From Petrotoga sp. UBA5851 (lineage in GTDB: Bacteria; Thermotogota; Thermotogae; Petrotogales; Petrotogaceae), in the NCBI GenBank assembly GCA_002431635.1, contig DJGH01000072.1, positions 74,783 to 114,488 of the forward strand: a DNA stretch of 39,706 bases, written 5' to 3'. The translations under genes were made by a program, and so were the position numbers. Under the pieces are notes generated by a model. The model saw nothing but the letters and a program-made list of their open reading frames with translations, had not been told where the DNA came from and did not search any database. Position 1 is the stretch's first letter, and the number at the start of each line of letters is the position of its first letter. Positions 16,271 through 24,057 of this stretch are shown here, in pieces.

Positions 16271-18202
16271 ATGAAGTACTTGCTGTTTGGAACTCATAAC
16301 CACCAGCCACACGGAAATTTCACTCATGTGCTTGAATACGCTTATGAAAAGAGTTACAAACCTTTTATAGAAACATTGTACAGCTGTCCAAATTTTAAAG
16401 CAGTCATACATTTTACCGGCGAACTGCTTGACTGGATTGAGCAAAAGGATAGCTCTTTCATAGAAAAACTTTCATCGCTTATAAACCGTAATCAGGTTGA
16501 AATAATCTCGGGAGGATTTTTTGAACCAATCTTGCCGTTTATACCAAATTGTGACCGTGTTTCCCAGCTTATTATGCTTAACAATAGAATTAAAGAGCTC
16601 TTTGGAATTTCACCCAAGGGAGCGTGGATTGCCGAAAGAGTCTGGAACTCTGAAATCGCAGATGACCTGGTAAAATGCGGTATAAAGTACATCTTTCTCG
16701 ACGACTTCCAATTTGAGTACTCAGGATGCAACTCTTCCTCAATAACAAACATCCAGTTACATCAGGATAGCTGTTTAAAAATAATTCCTATAAGTCAGCC
16801 CCTTCGTTACTCCGTCCTGAACGAATCCCCCAAGAAAGTAACAGAACTTATAGAAAATTTCCCCGGTAGATTTGTAGTTTTCATGGATGACGGAGAACGT
16901 TTCGGCATGTGGGGATCAAGCTATTCGTACTGCTACTCTGAAAAATATCTTATGAATCTTTTTAACTTGATATCAGAGAGTCCAAATATAAAATCCGTCC
17001 TTGCCAATGAACTTGTAGAGTTGCTTGAGGGTTCAGATGGTGAAATTCAGCCTTCTTCATATCCCGAAATGATGATTTGGTCTATGGATACAGATTTAAG
17101 AACCCGTTTTGAAAATTCTGCTCCGGATATGAAAACCTTGAAGTCAAATAGTATAGAATGGAGTAATTTCATAAAAAAATATCCCTTGGTTAATGTCCTT
17201 TATTCAAAAATGTTGATGCTTTCACATGAATATGACAGTAACTATCTTCACGGCACAGATGAATATCGATCCCTTCTGGCGGCTCAGGCAAACGATGCAT
17301 ACTGGCACGGAATGTTTGGAGGCTGTTATCTGCCAAATCTCAGGGATGCGCTTTTCTCAGCCGTTATAAAAGCAGAATCTGCTTTAAACGATTCATCCAG
17401 AATGATCGCCTCATACCGCGGAAAGCTCTTTTACATAAAACATTCCGAAATATCTGTCATGGTAGACCCTAATGATGGTGGAAAGATTGTGGATCTGTCT
17501 TACCTACCCTCCTGTTTTTGTCTCAGTAATGTCCTCACAAGGCAGGAAGAACCTTATCATAAGAAGATGAAACAGATTAATCCAGATCTTAACAACAAGA
17601 TAGTGCTTGATTGGTATAACAAGGGACTTTTTATTGATCATTTCCCTGCTTTAGAAACAGATGCTCATAGCTGGCAGACAAATGATACCAGAGAAAAAGG
17701 TGATTTTGCTAATCAGCCTTATGTACTTACTGCCGGGGAAAAATCTTTTACTCTTGAAAGAACCGGACATGTCTGGGTAAACAGTGATTGGCCAGAAGTA
17801 AAAATACGAAAGGTTTTCTGCATATCTGAAAACCGGCTATGGGCGGATTATTTTATTTCATCAGAATATGTGTTCGAAACAGATTTTTCTGTAGAAATAA
17901 ATATGAACTTTCTGGCTCAGGACTCACCGGACAGGTTCGTTACTATAAACAAAGAGAACTTTCCTGTAAATCTCAAGGGAAAGTTCTCTACAGATACTCT
18001 TTTGATCACTGATCTTTATAAAAAAGTTAAAGTATCGCTTCATGGCAGCTCTGATAATGTAATTCTTTTTCCTTTATATACCTTTTCATGCTCTGATCTG
18101 GGAAATGACAGAATATATCAAGGATCAAGTATTATCTTTACTAAAAAGATACATATATCTCCTCAGACTACTAATCTCAGTTACTCTATAGATTTTCTCT
18201 GA
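16271..18202 (+). CDS. GH57 alpha-glucan hydrolase or 4-alpha-glucanotransferase
   Basis: A 643-residue cytoplasmic enzyme (no signal peptide) of glycoside hydrolase family 57. The conserved regions are visible in order: HQP (11-13), GGFFEP (81-86), WIAERVW (119-125) with the nucleophile Glu122, and FMDDGERFGMW (204-214) with the acid/base Asp at 206 or 207. A beta-rich C-terminal domain follows. Length and layout match the 4-alpha-glucanotransferase/AmyA-like subgroup (about 650 aa), which rearranges or degrades glycogen and maltodextrin. It stands alone on the plus strand between two minus-strand operons. Its stop lies inside the 3' end of the S9 peptidase gene (17-bp overlap). GAGGTG lies 8 bases before the ATG. 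Confidence 0.93.
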   Translation: MKYLLFGTHNHQPHGNFTHVLEYAYEKSYKPFIETLYSCPNFKAVIHFTGELLDWIEQKDSSFIEKLSSLINRNQVEIISGGFFEPILPFIPNCDRVSQLIMLNNRIKELFGISPKGAWIAERVWNSEIADDLVKCGIKYIFLDDFQFEYSGCNSSSITNIQLHQDSCLKIIPISQPLRYSVLNESPKKVTELIENFPGRFVVFMDDGERFGMWGSSYSYCYSEKYLMNLFNLISESPNIKSVLANELVELLEGSDGEIQPSSYPEMMIWSMDTDLRTRFENSAPDMKTLKSNSIEWSNFIKKYPLVNVLYSKMLMLSHEYDSNYLHGTDEYRSLLAAQANDAYWHGMFGGCYLPNLRDALFSAVIKAESALNDSSRMIASYRGKLFYIKHSEISVMVDPNDGGKIVDLSYLPSCFCLSNVLTRQEEPYHKKMKQINPDLNNKIVLDWYNKGLFIDHFPALETDAHSWQTNDTREKGDFANQPYVLTAGEKSFTLERTGHVWVNSDWPEVKIRKVFCISENRLWADYFISSEYVFETDFSVEINMNFLAQDSPDRFVTINKENFPVNLKGKFSTDTLLITDLYKKVKVSLHGSSDNVILFPLYTFSCSDLGNDRIYQGSSIIFTKKIHISPQTTNLSYSIDFL

Positions 18203-20147
18203 ACCAATTTAATATTTCATTATATCTTTTCACTCTATTGAAAGGTTTTCCCGATCTTGAAAGCTCGTGGTTTTCTCCTTTGAAAATCACGAGCTTGGAT
18301 TTTACACCCAAAACCCTTAATGACGTAAAGAACTGCATTGCTTCTACTACCCAACATCTGTAATCTTCAAATGAATGTATAAGAAGCAGTGGAGTTTTTA
18401 CATTTTTTACCTGAAAAAGCGGGGATTTTTCTATATACTCTTCTTTGTTCTCCCACGGTTCGAATCCTATCTGATCTCGTGTAAAAAAGTAACCTATATC
18501 AGATGTTCCGTACATACTGAACCAATTTGATATCGAACGTTGCGTTACAGCAGCTTTGAACCTGTCAGTTCTTGTTACTATGTAATTGGTCATAAAACCG
18601 CCGTAGGAGCCTCCTGTCACACCTGTTCTTTTACTGTCTATAGCATAATTTTTTTCATAAAAATCCATAACAGACATCAGATCATCATAATCAATTGTTC
18701 CGTATTTCTTTCTTATATCGCAGAACTCTTCACCATATCCATCACTTCCACGTGGATTAGAAAATATAACAGCATATCCCTGTGCCGCAAGTATCTGGAA
18801 TTCAAGCATAAAAGAGTTGCCATATGCGGTCTTGGGGCCTCCATGTATTTCAAGTATGGCCGGAATCTTTTCCCCGCTGGAATCGGGCATTACTATCCAT
18901 GATTCAATTTCGGAAGACTCTGTTTTTACAGTATTTTTTTGATATGGGAGTATACGGTACTCATTTGTTATTTTCTTATTTATTGATGTAAGTCTTGTTA
19001 CTTTTTGGTTTTTCAGGATATAAGCTTCCTGAGGCACTGTAAAATTATCATATGTATAGATAATTTCTCCGTTATTGTTTACATCATACGCAGAATAAGA
19101 GCCATGCTCCGTACTTTCTATTTTAAGATTCTTTTTATCATCAATGCTGTATATTGCATTTGAATCTTTATCAAGTATTGTAAAGTATATCCTGTCTTTT
19201 TTCCAACGCATTTTCATATTCTTGCTTGAAAATACATCAGAATTAACGGCTGAACAGATAGTTAAAGTTTTTTCGAATTTTTTACTTATACACTCATCCT
19301 TCATTTTTGCAAAATCGTATATATAAAGCTTCGAGTTCCCGTCAAGTCCGAGTTCTTCGTTTTCCCCAAGATATGCCATCTTTGAAGAGTCATCTTTCCA
19401 ACAGAGGTTAAAAGCTGAGGTTGCTTTGATACTAATCTTCTTTGCACTTTTCTCTTTTGTGTTATATATAAGAATGGATGATTTGTAAGGGAACTTTTCC
19501 GGTTCCTCACATACTGTAAAAGCTATCATTTCATTATCCGGAGAAAGTGAAAATTCGTTTATTCTAATTTTTTTATTGTTCTGTTTATTTAAAACTTGAG
19601 CGAAAATTTTTTTTAAAGGTATTTCACTTTTCTTACCGTTCAGATTGATATAATAAAAGAAAAATTCCGTATCGTTGGTGAAAGTACCCCCGTTTGTCCA
19701 AAAAGGAACTTCATTTATTTCAACGGCATCATCTTTTTTATCCTTCTGGACTATCTGTTTGACAGTGAGAAGAAAAAGACCCTTAGACTGCTTATCCCAT
19801 TGCTTTATTCTTATGAACTCTTTTTCAAGCTTACATAAAAGTACTGCTTCTCCTCCGTCGCGCTCTATCGTATACAGTTCCGACCCTCTGAAATCTTTTT
19901 CTCTTGATGAGCTGAAAGCTATATGCTTTCCATCGGGACTGTACGCAGGAGAACAACTGTTGCCACCGGCAATTTTCAAGGGAGTTCTGCTTTTTCTGCC
20001 CAGAAATACTTCTTTTGTATACGCGTTATCTTTTTTATTTAATGAGTTAAGTACATACAGATACTCTTTACCGTCAGGGGAAAACTCCAGTTCAGAAATA
20101 AATCTGAAGTCAAACAAAGATTCTGCTGAAAACTCTTTTTTGTTCAT
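18186..20147 (-). CDS. S9 family prolyl oligopeptidase/acylaminoacyl peptidase
   Basis: A cytoplasmic serine peptidase: an N-terminal beta-propeller (about 10-390, with SPDG repeats at 23-26 and 70-73, and a later SPDN) followed by an alpha/beta hydrolase domain. The catalytic triad is Ser514 in GGSYGGFM, Asp595 in HSFEDYRC and His627 in GENHE; HGGP (435-438) supplies the oxyanion hole. This is the acylaminoacyl-peptidase (S9C) pattern, cleaving short peptides that can enter the propeller. The 653-residue length is normal. The ATG has GGAGG 8 bases upstream and overlaps the stop of the small membrane protein gene by 4 bp, so the two form one unit. Confidence 0.95.
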   Translation of the reverse strand: MNKKEFSAESLFDFRFISELEFSPDGKEYLYVLNSLNKKDNAYTKEVFLGRKSRTPLKIAGGNSCSPAYSPDGKHIAFSSSREKDFRGSELYTIERDGGEAVLLCKLEKEFIRIKQWDKQSKGLFLLTVKQIVQKDKKDDAVEINEVPFWTNGGTFTNDTEFFFYYINLNGKKSEIPLKKIFAQVLNKQNNKKIRINEFSLSPDNEMIAFTVCEEPEKFPYKSSILIYNTKEKSAKKISIKATSAFNLCWKDDSSKMAYLGENEELGLDGNSKLYIYDFAKMKDECISKKFEKTLTICSAVNSDVFSSKNMKMRWKKDRIYFTILDKDSNAIYSIDDKKNLKIESTEHGSYSAYDVNNNGEIIYTYDNFTVPQEAYILKNQKVTRLTSINKKITNEYRILPYQKNTVKTESSEIESWIVMPDSSGEKIPAILEIHGGPKTAYGNSFMLEFQILAAQGYAVIFSNPRGSDGYGEEFCDIRKKYGTIDYDDLMSVMDFYEKNYAIDSKRTGVTGGSYGGFMTNYIVTRTDRFKAAVTQRSISNWFSMYGTSDIGYFFTRDQIGFEPWENKEEYIEKSPLFQVKNVKTPLLLIHSFEDYRCWVVEAMQFFTSLRVLGVKSKLVIFKGENHELSRSGKPFNRVKRYNEILNWFRENL

Positions 20148-20632
20148 TTTTGGTCCCTCCCTATATAATTTTTAATATGCACGTAAACTATCGAAAGTAT
20201 AAGATTATATATCTGTATTGCAAAGGCGTATAACAAAAAGAGCAGGAAACTCAAGGAGAGTCTGGTTGTAAAAACTGGCGGAAGAAGAAATGAAAAGAAA
20301 ATATACATAGTCCAGAATCCCAGACTGCCTGCAAAAATAATTAAAAAAACTTTTACCTTCTTTTTATCAGAAAATCTACCGAAAGCAACTGGGAGAAGCA
20401 GGAGAAGGAAGAGACCGGCTGCTGGACTTAAAAATCCGCTTGCTGTTAGGAGCAGAAAAAAAACCAGAGAAAAAAGCAAAGCGTACCTTCCTTTCAGAAA
20501 AAAAAGGGCAAGAGGTAAGGTAAGAGGTATTATATTTGGTGCTACTCTAAATATCTGTGAAAAATAATATACTAAATATGAACCTGCAAGTATAATTCCT
20601 GTCAAAGCAAGATCACGGGCAGGGTTTTTCAC
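20144..20632 (-). CDS. Small polytopic membrane protein
   Basis: A 162-residue, very hydrophobic protein with about five membrane helices (roughly 8-28, 32-48, 50-85 as one or two, 93-118, 125-152) and short basic loops such as GRFSDKKKVK. The size and helix layout resemble DUF2232 or ECF-transporter S components, but no decisive motif is seen, so the function is unassigned. It starts at GTG with GGAAG about 9 bases upstream; an ATG two codons earlier is out of frame. The start lies only 10 bp past the T-rich tail of the preceding terminator. No separate promoter is visible, so expression may depend on read-through from the division operon. Confidence 0.75.
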   Translation of the reverse strand: MKNPARDLALTGIILAGSYLVYYFSQIFRVAPNIIPLTLPLALFFLKGRYALLFSLVFFLLLTASGFLSPAAGLFLLLLLPVAFGRFSDKKKVKVFLIIFAGSLGFWTMYIFFSFLLPPVFTTRLSLSFLLFLLYAFAIQIYNLILSIVYVHIKNYIGRDQK

Positions 20633-20641
20633 AACATCACA

Positions 20642-20678
20642 CTTCCGTCAAATAAAAATTAAGAGCCCTTAGGCTCTT
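20642..20678 (-). terminator. Rho-independent terminator of the division operon
   Basis: On the minus strand, arms AAGAGCC and GGCTCTT (20678-20672 and 20667-20661) form a 7-bp stem with a 4-base loop. AATTTTTATTT follows directly. The stem overlaps the stop codon of the cysteine-rich gene. Confidence 0.8.
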
Positions 20679-20899
20679 TATATACATCTGCAAAGATCCC
20701 CGCCTGAACATTCGCACAGAGTATCGGCACAGGCCAATCCTCCGAAACACGCAAGACAATCCATACAGTCATTTCTTCTGTAATTGTAATAACCTTGTCT
20801 GAACTCATCCATCTTTTGCTTTAACTCGGTTTTTTCCTTATATTCACCGAAAAGCCTCTTAAAATCACCTTTTTTTACAAGCTCTTCTGTTGTTTTCAT
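20678..20899 (-). CDS. Cysteine-rich small protein partnered with DUF5685
   Basis: A 73-residue protein. The first 43 residues are charged and helical. The last 29 hold eight cysteines (45, 48, 51, 57, 62, 64, 70, 72) spaced C-x2-C-x2-C-x5-C-x4-C-x-C-x5-C-x-C, ending in Ile. A Gly-Gly-Asp-Leu (67-69 region) precedes the last pair. It has no signal peptide. The pattern suggests metal binding or a modified peptide; no function is known to me, though similar Cys-rich small proteins beside DUF5685 genes occur in Firmicutes as I recall. Its first 35 bp overlap the DUF5685 gene, and AAGGGGG lies 6 bases before the ATG. It is the last gene before a terminator. Confidence 0.82.
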   Translation of the reverse strand: MKTTEELVKKGDFKRLFGEYKEKTELKQKMDEFRQGYYNYRRNDCMDCLACFGGLACADTLCECSGGDLCRCI

Positions 20900-21722
20900 C
20901 TTTTTCCCCCTTAAAAATTTTTATTACTCTATTTCTGTGATAAGTGAAGGAGTAGCTTAAAAGTTTATGTACCAACTGATTATTTTTAAACTCTATAGTG
21001 TTTAAAGACTCATATATACTTTTTACACAGATATCGTACGTAAAAATAAGTCTTTCAAAGTCTTTTGCATTTATCCTTGTAATATCAGTAATTCCAAAGC
21101 TTTTTGCTATACCGTTAAATGCCGATTTTTTAACATCAGTTTTAAAATCATAGACTGCATCTATCAGATAGACAAGAGTCCCGCAAGCCTTTGAAAAAAG
21201 TTCAACATCAAACTCCATGCCATTAAATTCTTTTTGAGCAATAAAATACATTATTTCGGAAGACGGTCTGGCAAAATCATCAAAATCATTCTTTTCTTTT
21301 TCCGCCTCAGTCTGTGAATAAATAAGCTGCTCATACTTGCTGATAAAAGGATCAGAAAAATAGAGAGAAAGCTTATTTCTTAACTTTGAAATCAGAATTT
21401 GAGGTATCTTTTTGCCTTCGTTAACATTATCCTTTAATTTGCCGTAAACTATCAGGGAGTTTATATACGCATAATGCTTAAAATCCTGAGTATTTTCCGG
21501 TCTGTTTTTTTCTTTGAATAGGACATAGGGGCATTTAAAATATTTTCTTGACTGAACCTGCTGCTGCATTATTTCAAAAAGAACAACTTCTTTTATTATG
21601 GTCAGTCTGTAAGGCTCTGAAAAATACTTTTTCAGGCTGTGGCAAAGACCGCAATAATAATATTGATATAACTGTTTTTCCTGCTGTGTAGGTTCAAAAT
21701 AAAGTGATATATATCCGTACAT
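20865..21722 (-). CDS. DUF5685 family protein
   Basis: A 285-residue, mostly helical cytoplasmic protein that begins like DUF5685 members: MYGY start, then YYYCGLCHSL with Cys24 and Cys27 and a third Cys at 64 (KCP). Near 188-196 there is D-x3-D-x3-D (in LIDAVYDFKTD) followed by KKSAFN, resembling the second metal-binding helix of squalene/phytoene synthases. That resemblance is my inference and does not establish enzyme activity; the first Asp-rich motif is not obvious. It begins 5 bp after the beta-sandwich gene and overlaps the Cys-rich gene by 35 bp, so the latter is probably its partner or substrate. The ribosome site is weak (GGTGG, about 13 bases away). Confidence 0.82.
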   Translation of the reverse strand: MYGYISLYFEPTQQEKQLYQYYYCGLCHSLKKYFSEPYRLTIIKEVVLFEIMQQQVQSRKYFKCPYVLFKEKNRPENTQDFKHYAYINSLIVYGKLKDNVNEGKKIPQILISKLRNKLSLYFSDPFISKYEQLIYSQTEAEKEKNDFDDFARPSSEIMYFIAQKEFNGMEFDVELFSKACGTLVYLIDAVYDFKTDVKKSAFNGIAKSFGITDITRINAKDFERLIFTYDICVKSIYESLNTIEFKNNQLVHKLLSYSFTYHRNRVIKIFKGEKDENNRRACKKR

Positions 21723-21727
21723 TTATA

Positions 21728-22942
21728 TTATTCAACCACCTGCAACTTTATACTCTTATTAAGATAAGTATTTTGAATTTTGACTGAAACCTTTATTTCA
21801 TAATTTCCAATTCTCTCAAGCCGTATTTCTTTAAAATCAGCAATATCAAATATCTTTTTCACGACCATCGGAGATATGAATACTCTTTGAGGAGTATCGT
21901 TATTATATTCAAAAATTACTTTTTCATCATTCTTAAGCTGCACAAAAACCTGATCAACCTGTAAGTATCTTTGATTCTTAATCTTGTTTTCCAAACTTAA
22001 CTGGAGAAAAAGCAGCTCTCCTTTACTATAATAGCTCATATTAGTTACACCAAGCAGAAGCTGTGAACCGTCTTTTTCTTTTTCTTTTGCAACCATTAGT
22101 CCGGTTGAATACGTTTTTTCAAAAGAAGGAGAATTAAACTCTATCATATACTGTCCAAATGGAATATCTTCCTGTATCTGATATGTCAGCTCAAGGATCT
22201 CCATTGGATTAAGATTCAAGCTTCCGAAAGTAATCTGTTTTTTTATGATTATCTTGTCAGAACTCTTTACTGAAATATCTCCAAAGAACTCTTTAGTCAC
22301 CTTGCTGTCTGTCATATTTGAAAGGATAAACTTTACAACAGGTTTTTCACCCTGTACATAAAACTCTTCCTGAGTATATACATTCATTATCAGTTCATGG
22401 TTATAACGGAAAAATTTTTTTAACACTATGTTCTTTCCGTTAATCGTCATATTAGCTCTTATTTCATAATCGCCATTTGGAATACGTGAAACTTCAGCTT
22501 CCTTCTCAAGATTAAAAAGTACTTTCGATGATATGCCCGAAAAATCAGTTTCAATCTTCTGCGGATAAACAAAATTATAAACAGTTTCAGCAGTTACAGT
22601 ATTAACTATAATAAAAGAAAAATTATCTATAGCTAATTTTTTTGAGGTCTTTGATATATTAGTTACTGTTATCTTTATGTCGCTCAAAGCTTTAGGAAAA
22701 TCATAATCCTCCTCGGCCAAAAGATTCATATTCATTCCTGAAAAAGAAACAGAGTTTGGAAGCCTTTGACCAATATTGTTACCAAATATCATAAAAAGAA
22801 TAGCAGTAACAGCAATTGCTATAAGTAAAAGATTGGTATACCTCTTGATTCTTCTGTGAGAGAGGCTATTTCTTTCTTTTTCAACTTTTTTCTTCTGATC
22901 GTAATCATTCCATTCTTCCGGACTTTTGGAAAAGTACTTCAT
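21728..22942 (-). CDS. Membrane-anchored protein with tandem beta-sandwich repeats
   Basis: A 404-residue protein with a basic cytoplasmic segment (1-35), one membrane helix (about 36-54) and an extracytoplasmic part of about 340 residues. That part appears to contain three Ig-like beta-sandwich repeats, each starting near an LSN/VTN turn (VTNIS 93-97, LSNMT 207-211, VTNMS 299-303). Each ends near G-x-Y-x-I (157-161, 263-267, 379-383). The family is not recognised; BsuPI or other Ig-like folds are possible. The ATG is set by GAGGTG four bases upstream; a GTG seven codons earlier has none. It lies 8 bp after the GspE-like ATPase gene, suggesting a shared envelope function. Confidence 0.8.
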   Translation of the reverse strand: MKYFSKSPEEWNDYDQKKKVEKERNSLSHRRIKRYTNLLLIAIAVTAILFMIFGNNIGQRLPNSVSFSGMNMNLLAEEDYDFPKALSDIKITVTNISKTSKKLAIDNFSFIIVNTVTAETVYNFVYPQKIETDFSGISSKVLFNLEKEAEVSRIPNGDYEIRANMTINGKNIVLKKFFRYNHELIMNVYTQEEFYVQGEKPVVKFILSNMTDSKVTKEFFGDISVKSSDKIIIKKQITFGSLNLNPMEILELTYQIQEDIPFGQYMIEFNSPSFEKTYSTGLMVAKEKEKDGSQLLLGVTNMSYYSKGELLFLQLSLENKIKNQRYLQVDQVFVQLKNDEKVIFEYNNDTPQRVFISPMVVKKIFDIADFKEIRLERIGNYEIKVSVKIQNTYLNKSIKLQVVE

Positions 22943-22950
22943 ATCCCACC

Positions 22951-24057
22951 TCAAAAAGAACACTTTAACTCATCATACGTTTTTTTGTCAATCAACTTAT
23001 GATCAAAGTAATACTGTAGCTTTATATCAGGGTTCAGATAGTTTAATGTATTCTTGTATTTGTTCTTCAACTCCATATCGTTCATCCCTAAGGTTACATC
23101 ACTTTTAAATTCTTCACTGGCATGTAGTACTTCAAAAAGATTTAGATACCCACTGTAACCGGTACCATAACATTCCGTGCATCCTATGCCATCGCAGAGC
23201 GGACATACTCGAGGTATAAGACGCTGGTTGAGCATTATATCAACACATGAAGAAATATTACTGTCAGATACACCAAGACTTCGTAGCCGGCTTACTATTT
23301 CAAAAACATTACTGCAATGAAGGGAAGTAAAAACACTATTTCCGCTTACCGAAGAATCAAAAAGCAGTTTGGCAAATGCGGATGAACGGAGTTCGCCTAC
23401 CACTATTATTTCCGGATCCTGCCTGAGGATATATTTGAACTTTTCCATAGGATCCTCTTCTTTGCTTATTTGTATTTGTATAGTGCCGGGAATTTTAAAT
23501 TCAACCGGATTCTCAATCGTATGAACCTTGTACCTATCTTTAAGTTTTCCTGTTATATAGGACATCGTTGTGCTTTTTCCCGAGCCTGTAGGACCTGAAA
23601 AAATAATAACCTTTGTTCTGCTTCCTATAAGTCCGGAAATATTATCCAGCAATCCTTCCGGCAAATCAACAAAAATCTGCGATATATCCCGGAGCCTTCT
23701 TATTACACAACTTACTCCTCTTAAGGACTCTATAAAAGATACTCTGTAACTCACTTTTGCATATTCAAAAGATCCATCAGCATTATAATGATTCATAACC
23801 ACATCTAATCCGCATAGAACAAGCAGTCTGTTGACTATGACCTTATACTCGTCAATAGGAAGTTCATATGAATCAATGAGTTTTCCGCAGTACCTTATCC
23901 TTATCTTGACCTCTTCACCGGGTTCAAAATGTATATCCGTTATTCTCGGATCTTCAAATTTTTTGAGTATATCTCCTATAACATCCCCTGAAGCATCTTG
24001 GTCTTCATTTTTTCCAAGATGGTACGAATATAAGTTAAACTTACTCTTTCTCTTCAT
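22951..24057 (-). CDS. GspE/PilB-type secretion ATPase lacking the N-terminal domain
   Basis: A hexameric secretion-ATPase-type protein with Walker A GPTGSGKS (about 155-162), Asp box TIENPVE (180-186), Walker B EIIVVGELR (216-224) and His box SLHCSN (245-250). It also has the four-cysteine zinc motif of GspE/PilB (CPLC and CTEC, about 285-296). The N1E-type domain of GspE/PilB is absent, so in length (about 370 aa) it resembles PilT, while the cysteine motif points to GspE/PilB. It may drive a type II secretion or type IV pilus-like machine, but none of those genes are nearby. It overlaps the 3' end of ftsZ by 17 bp. A second ATG at 24075 is possible; neither has a strong ribosome site. Confidence 0.88.
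   Translation of the reverse strand: MKRKSKFNLYSYHLGKNEDQDASGDVIGDILKKFEDPRITDIHFEPGEEVKIRIRYCGKLIDSYELPIDEYKVIVNRLLVLCGLDVVMNHYNADGSFEYAKVSYRVSFIESLRGVSCVIRRLRDISQIFVDLPEGLLDNISGLIGSRTKVIIFSGPTGSGKSTTMSYITGKLKDRYKVHTIENPVEFKIPGTIQIQISKEEDPMEKFKYILRQDPEIIVVGELRSSAFAKLLFDSSVSGNSVFTSLHCSNVFEIVSRLRSLGVSDSNISSCVDIMLNQRLIPRVCPLCDGIGCTECYGTGYSGYLNLFEVLHASEEFKSDVTLGMNDMELKNKYKNTLNYLNPDIKLQYYFDHKLIDKKTYDELKCSF

Noticed and set aside
20678..20768. C-terminal CRCI as a CaaX prenylation box
   Set aside because: CaaX needs Cys at the fourth position from the end with aliphatic residues; here the second residue is Arg and the third is Cys, and bacterial CaaX processing is not expected.
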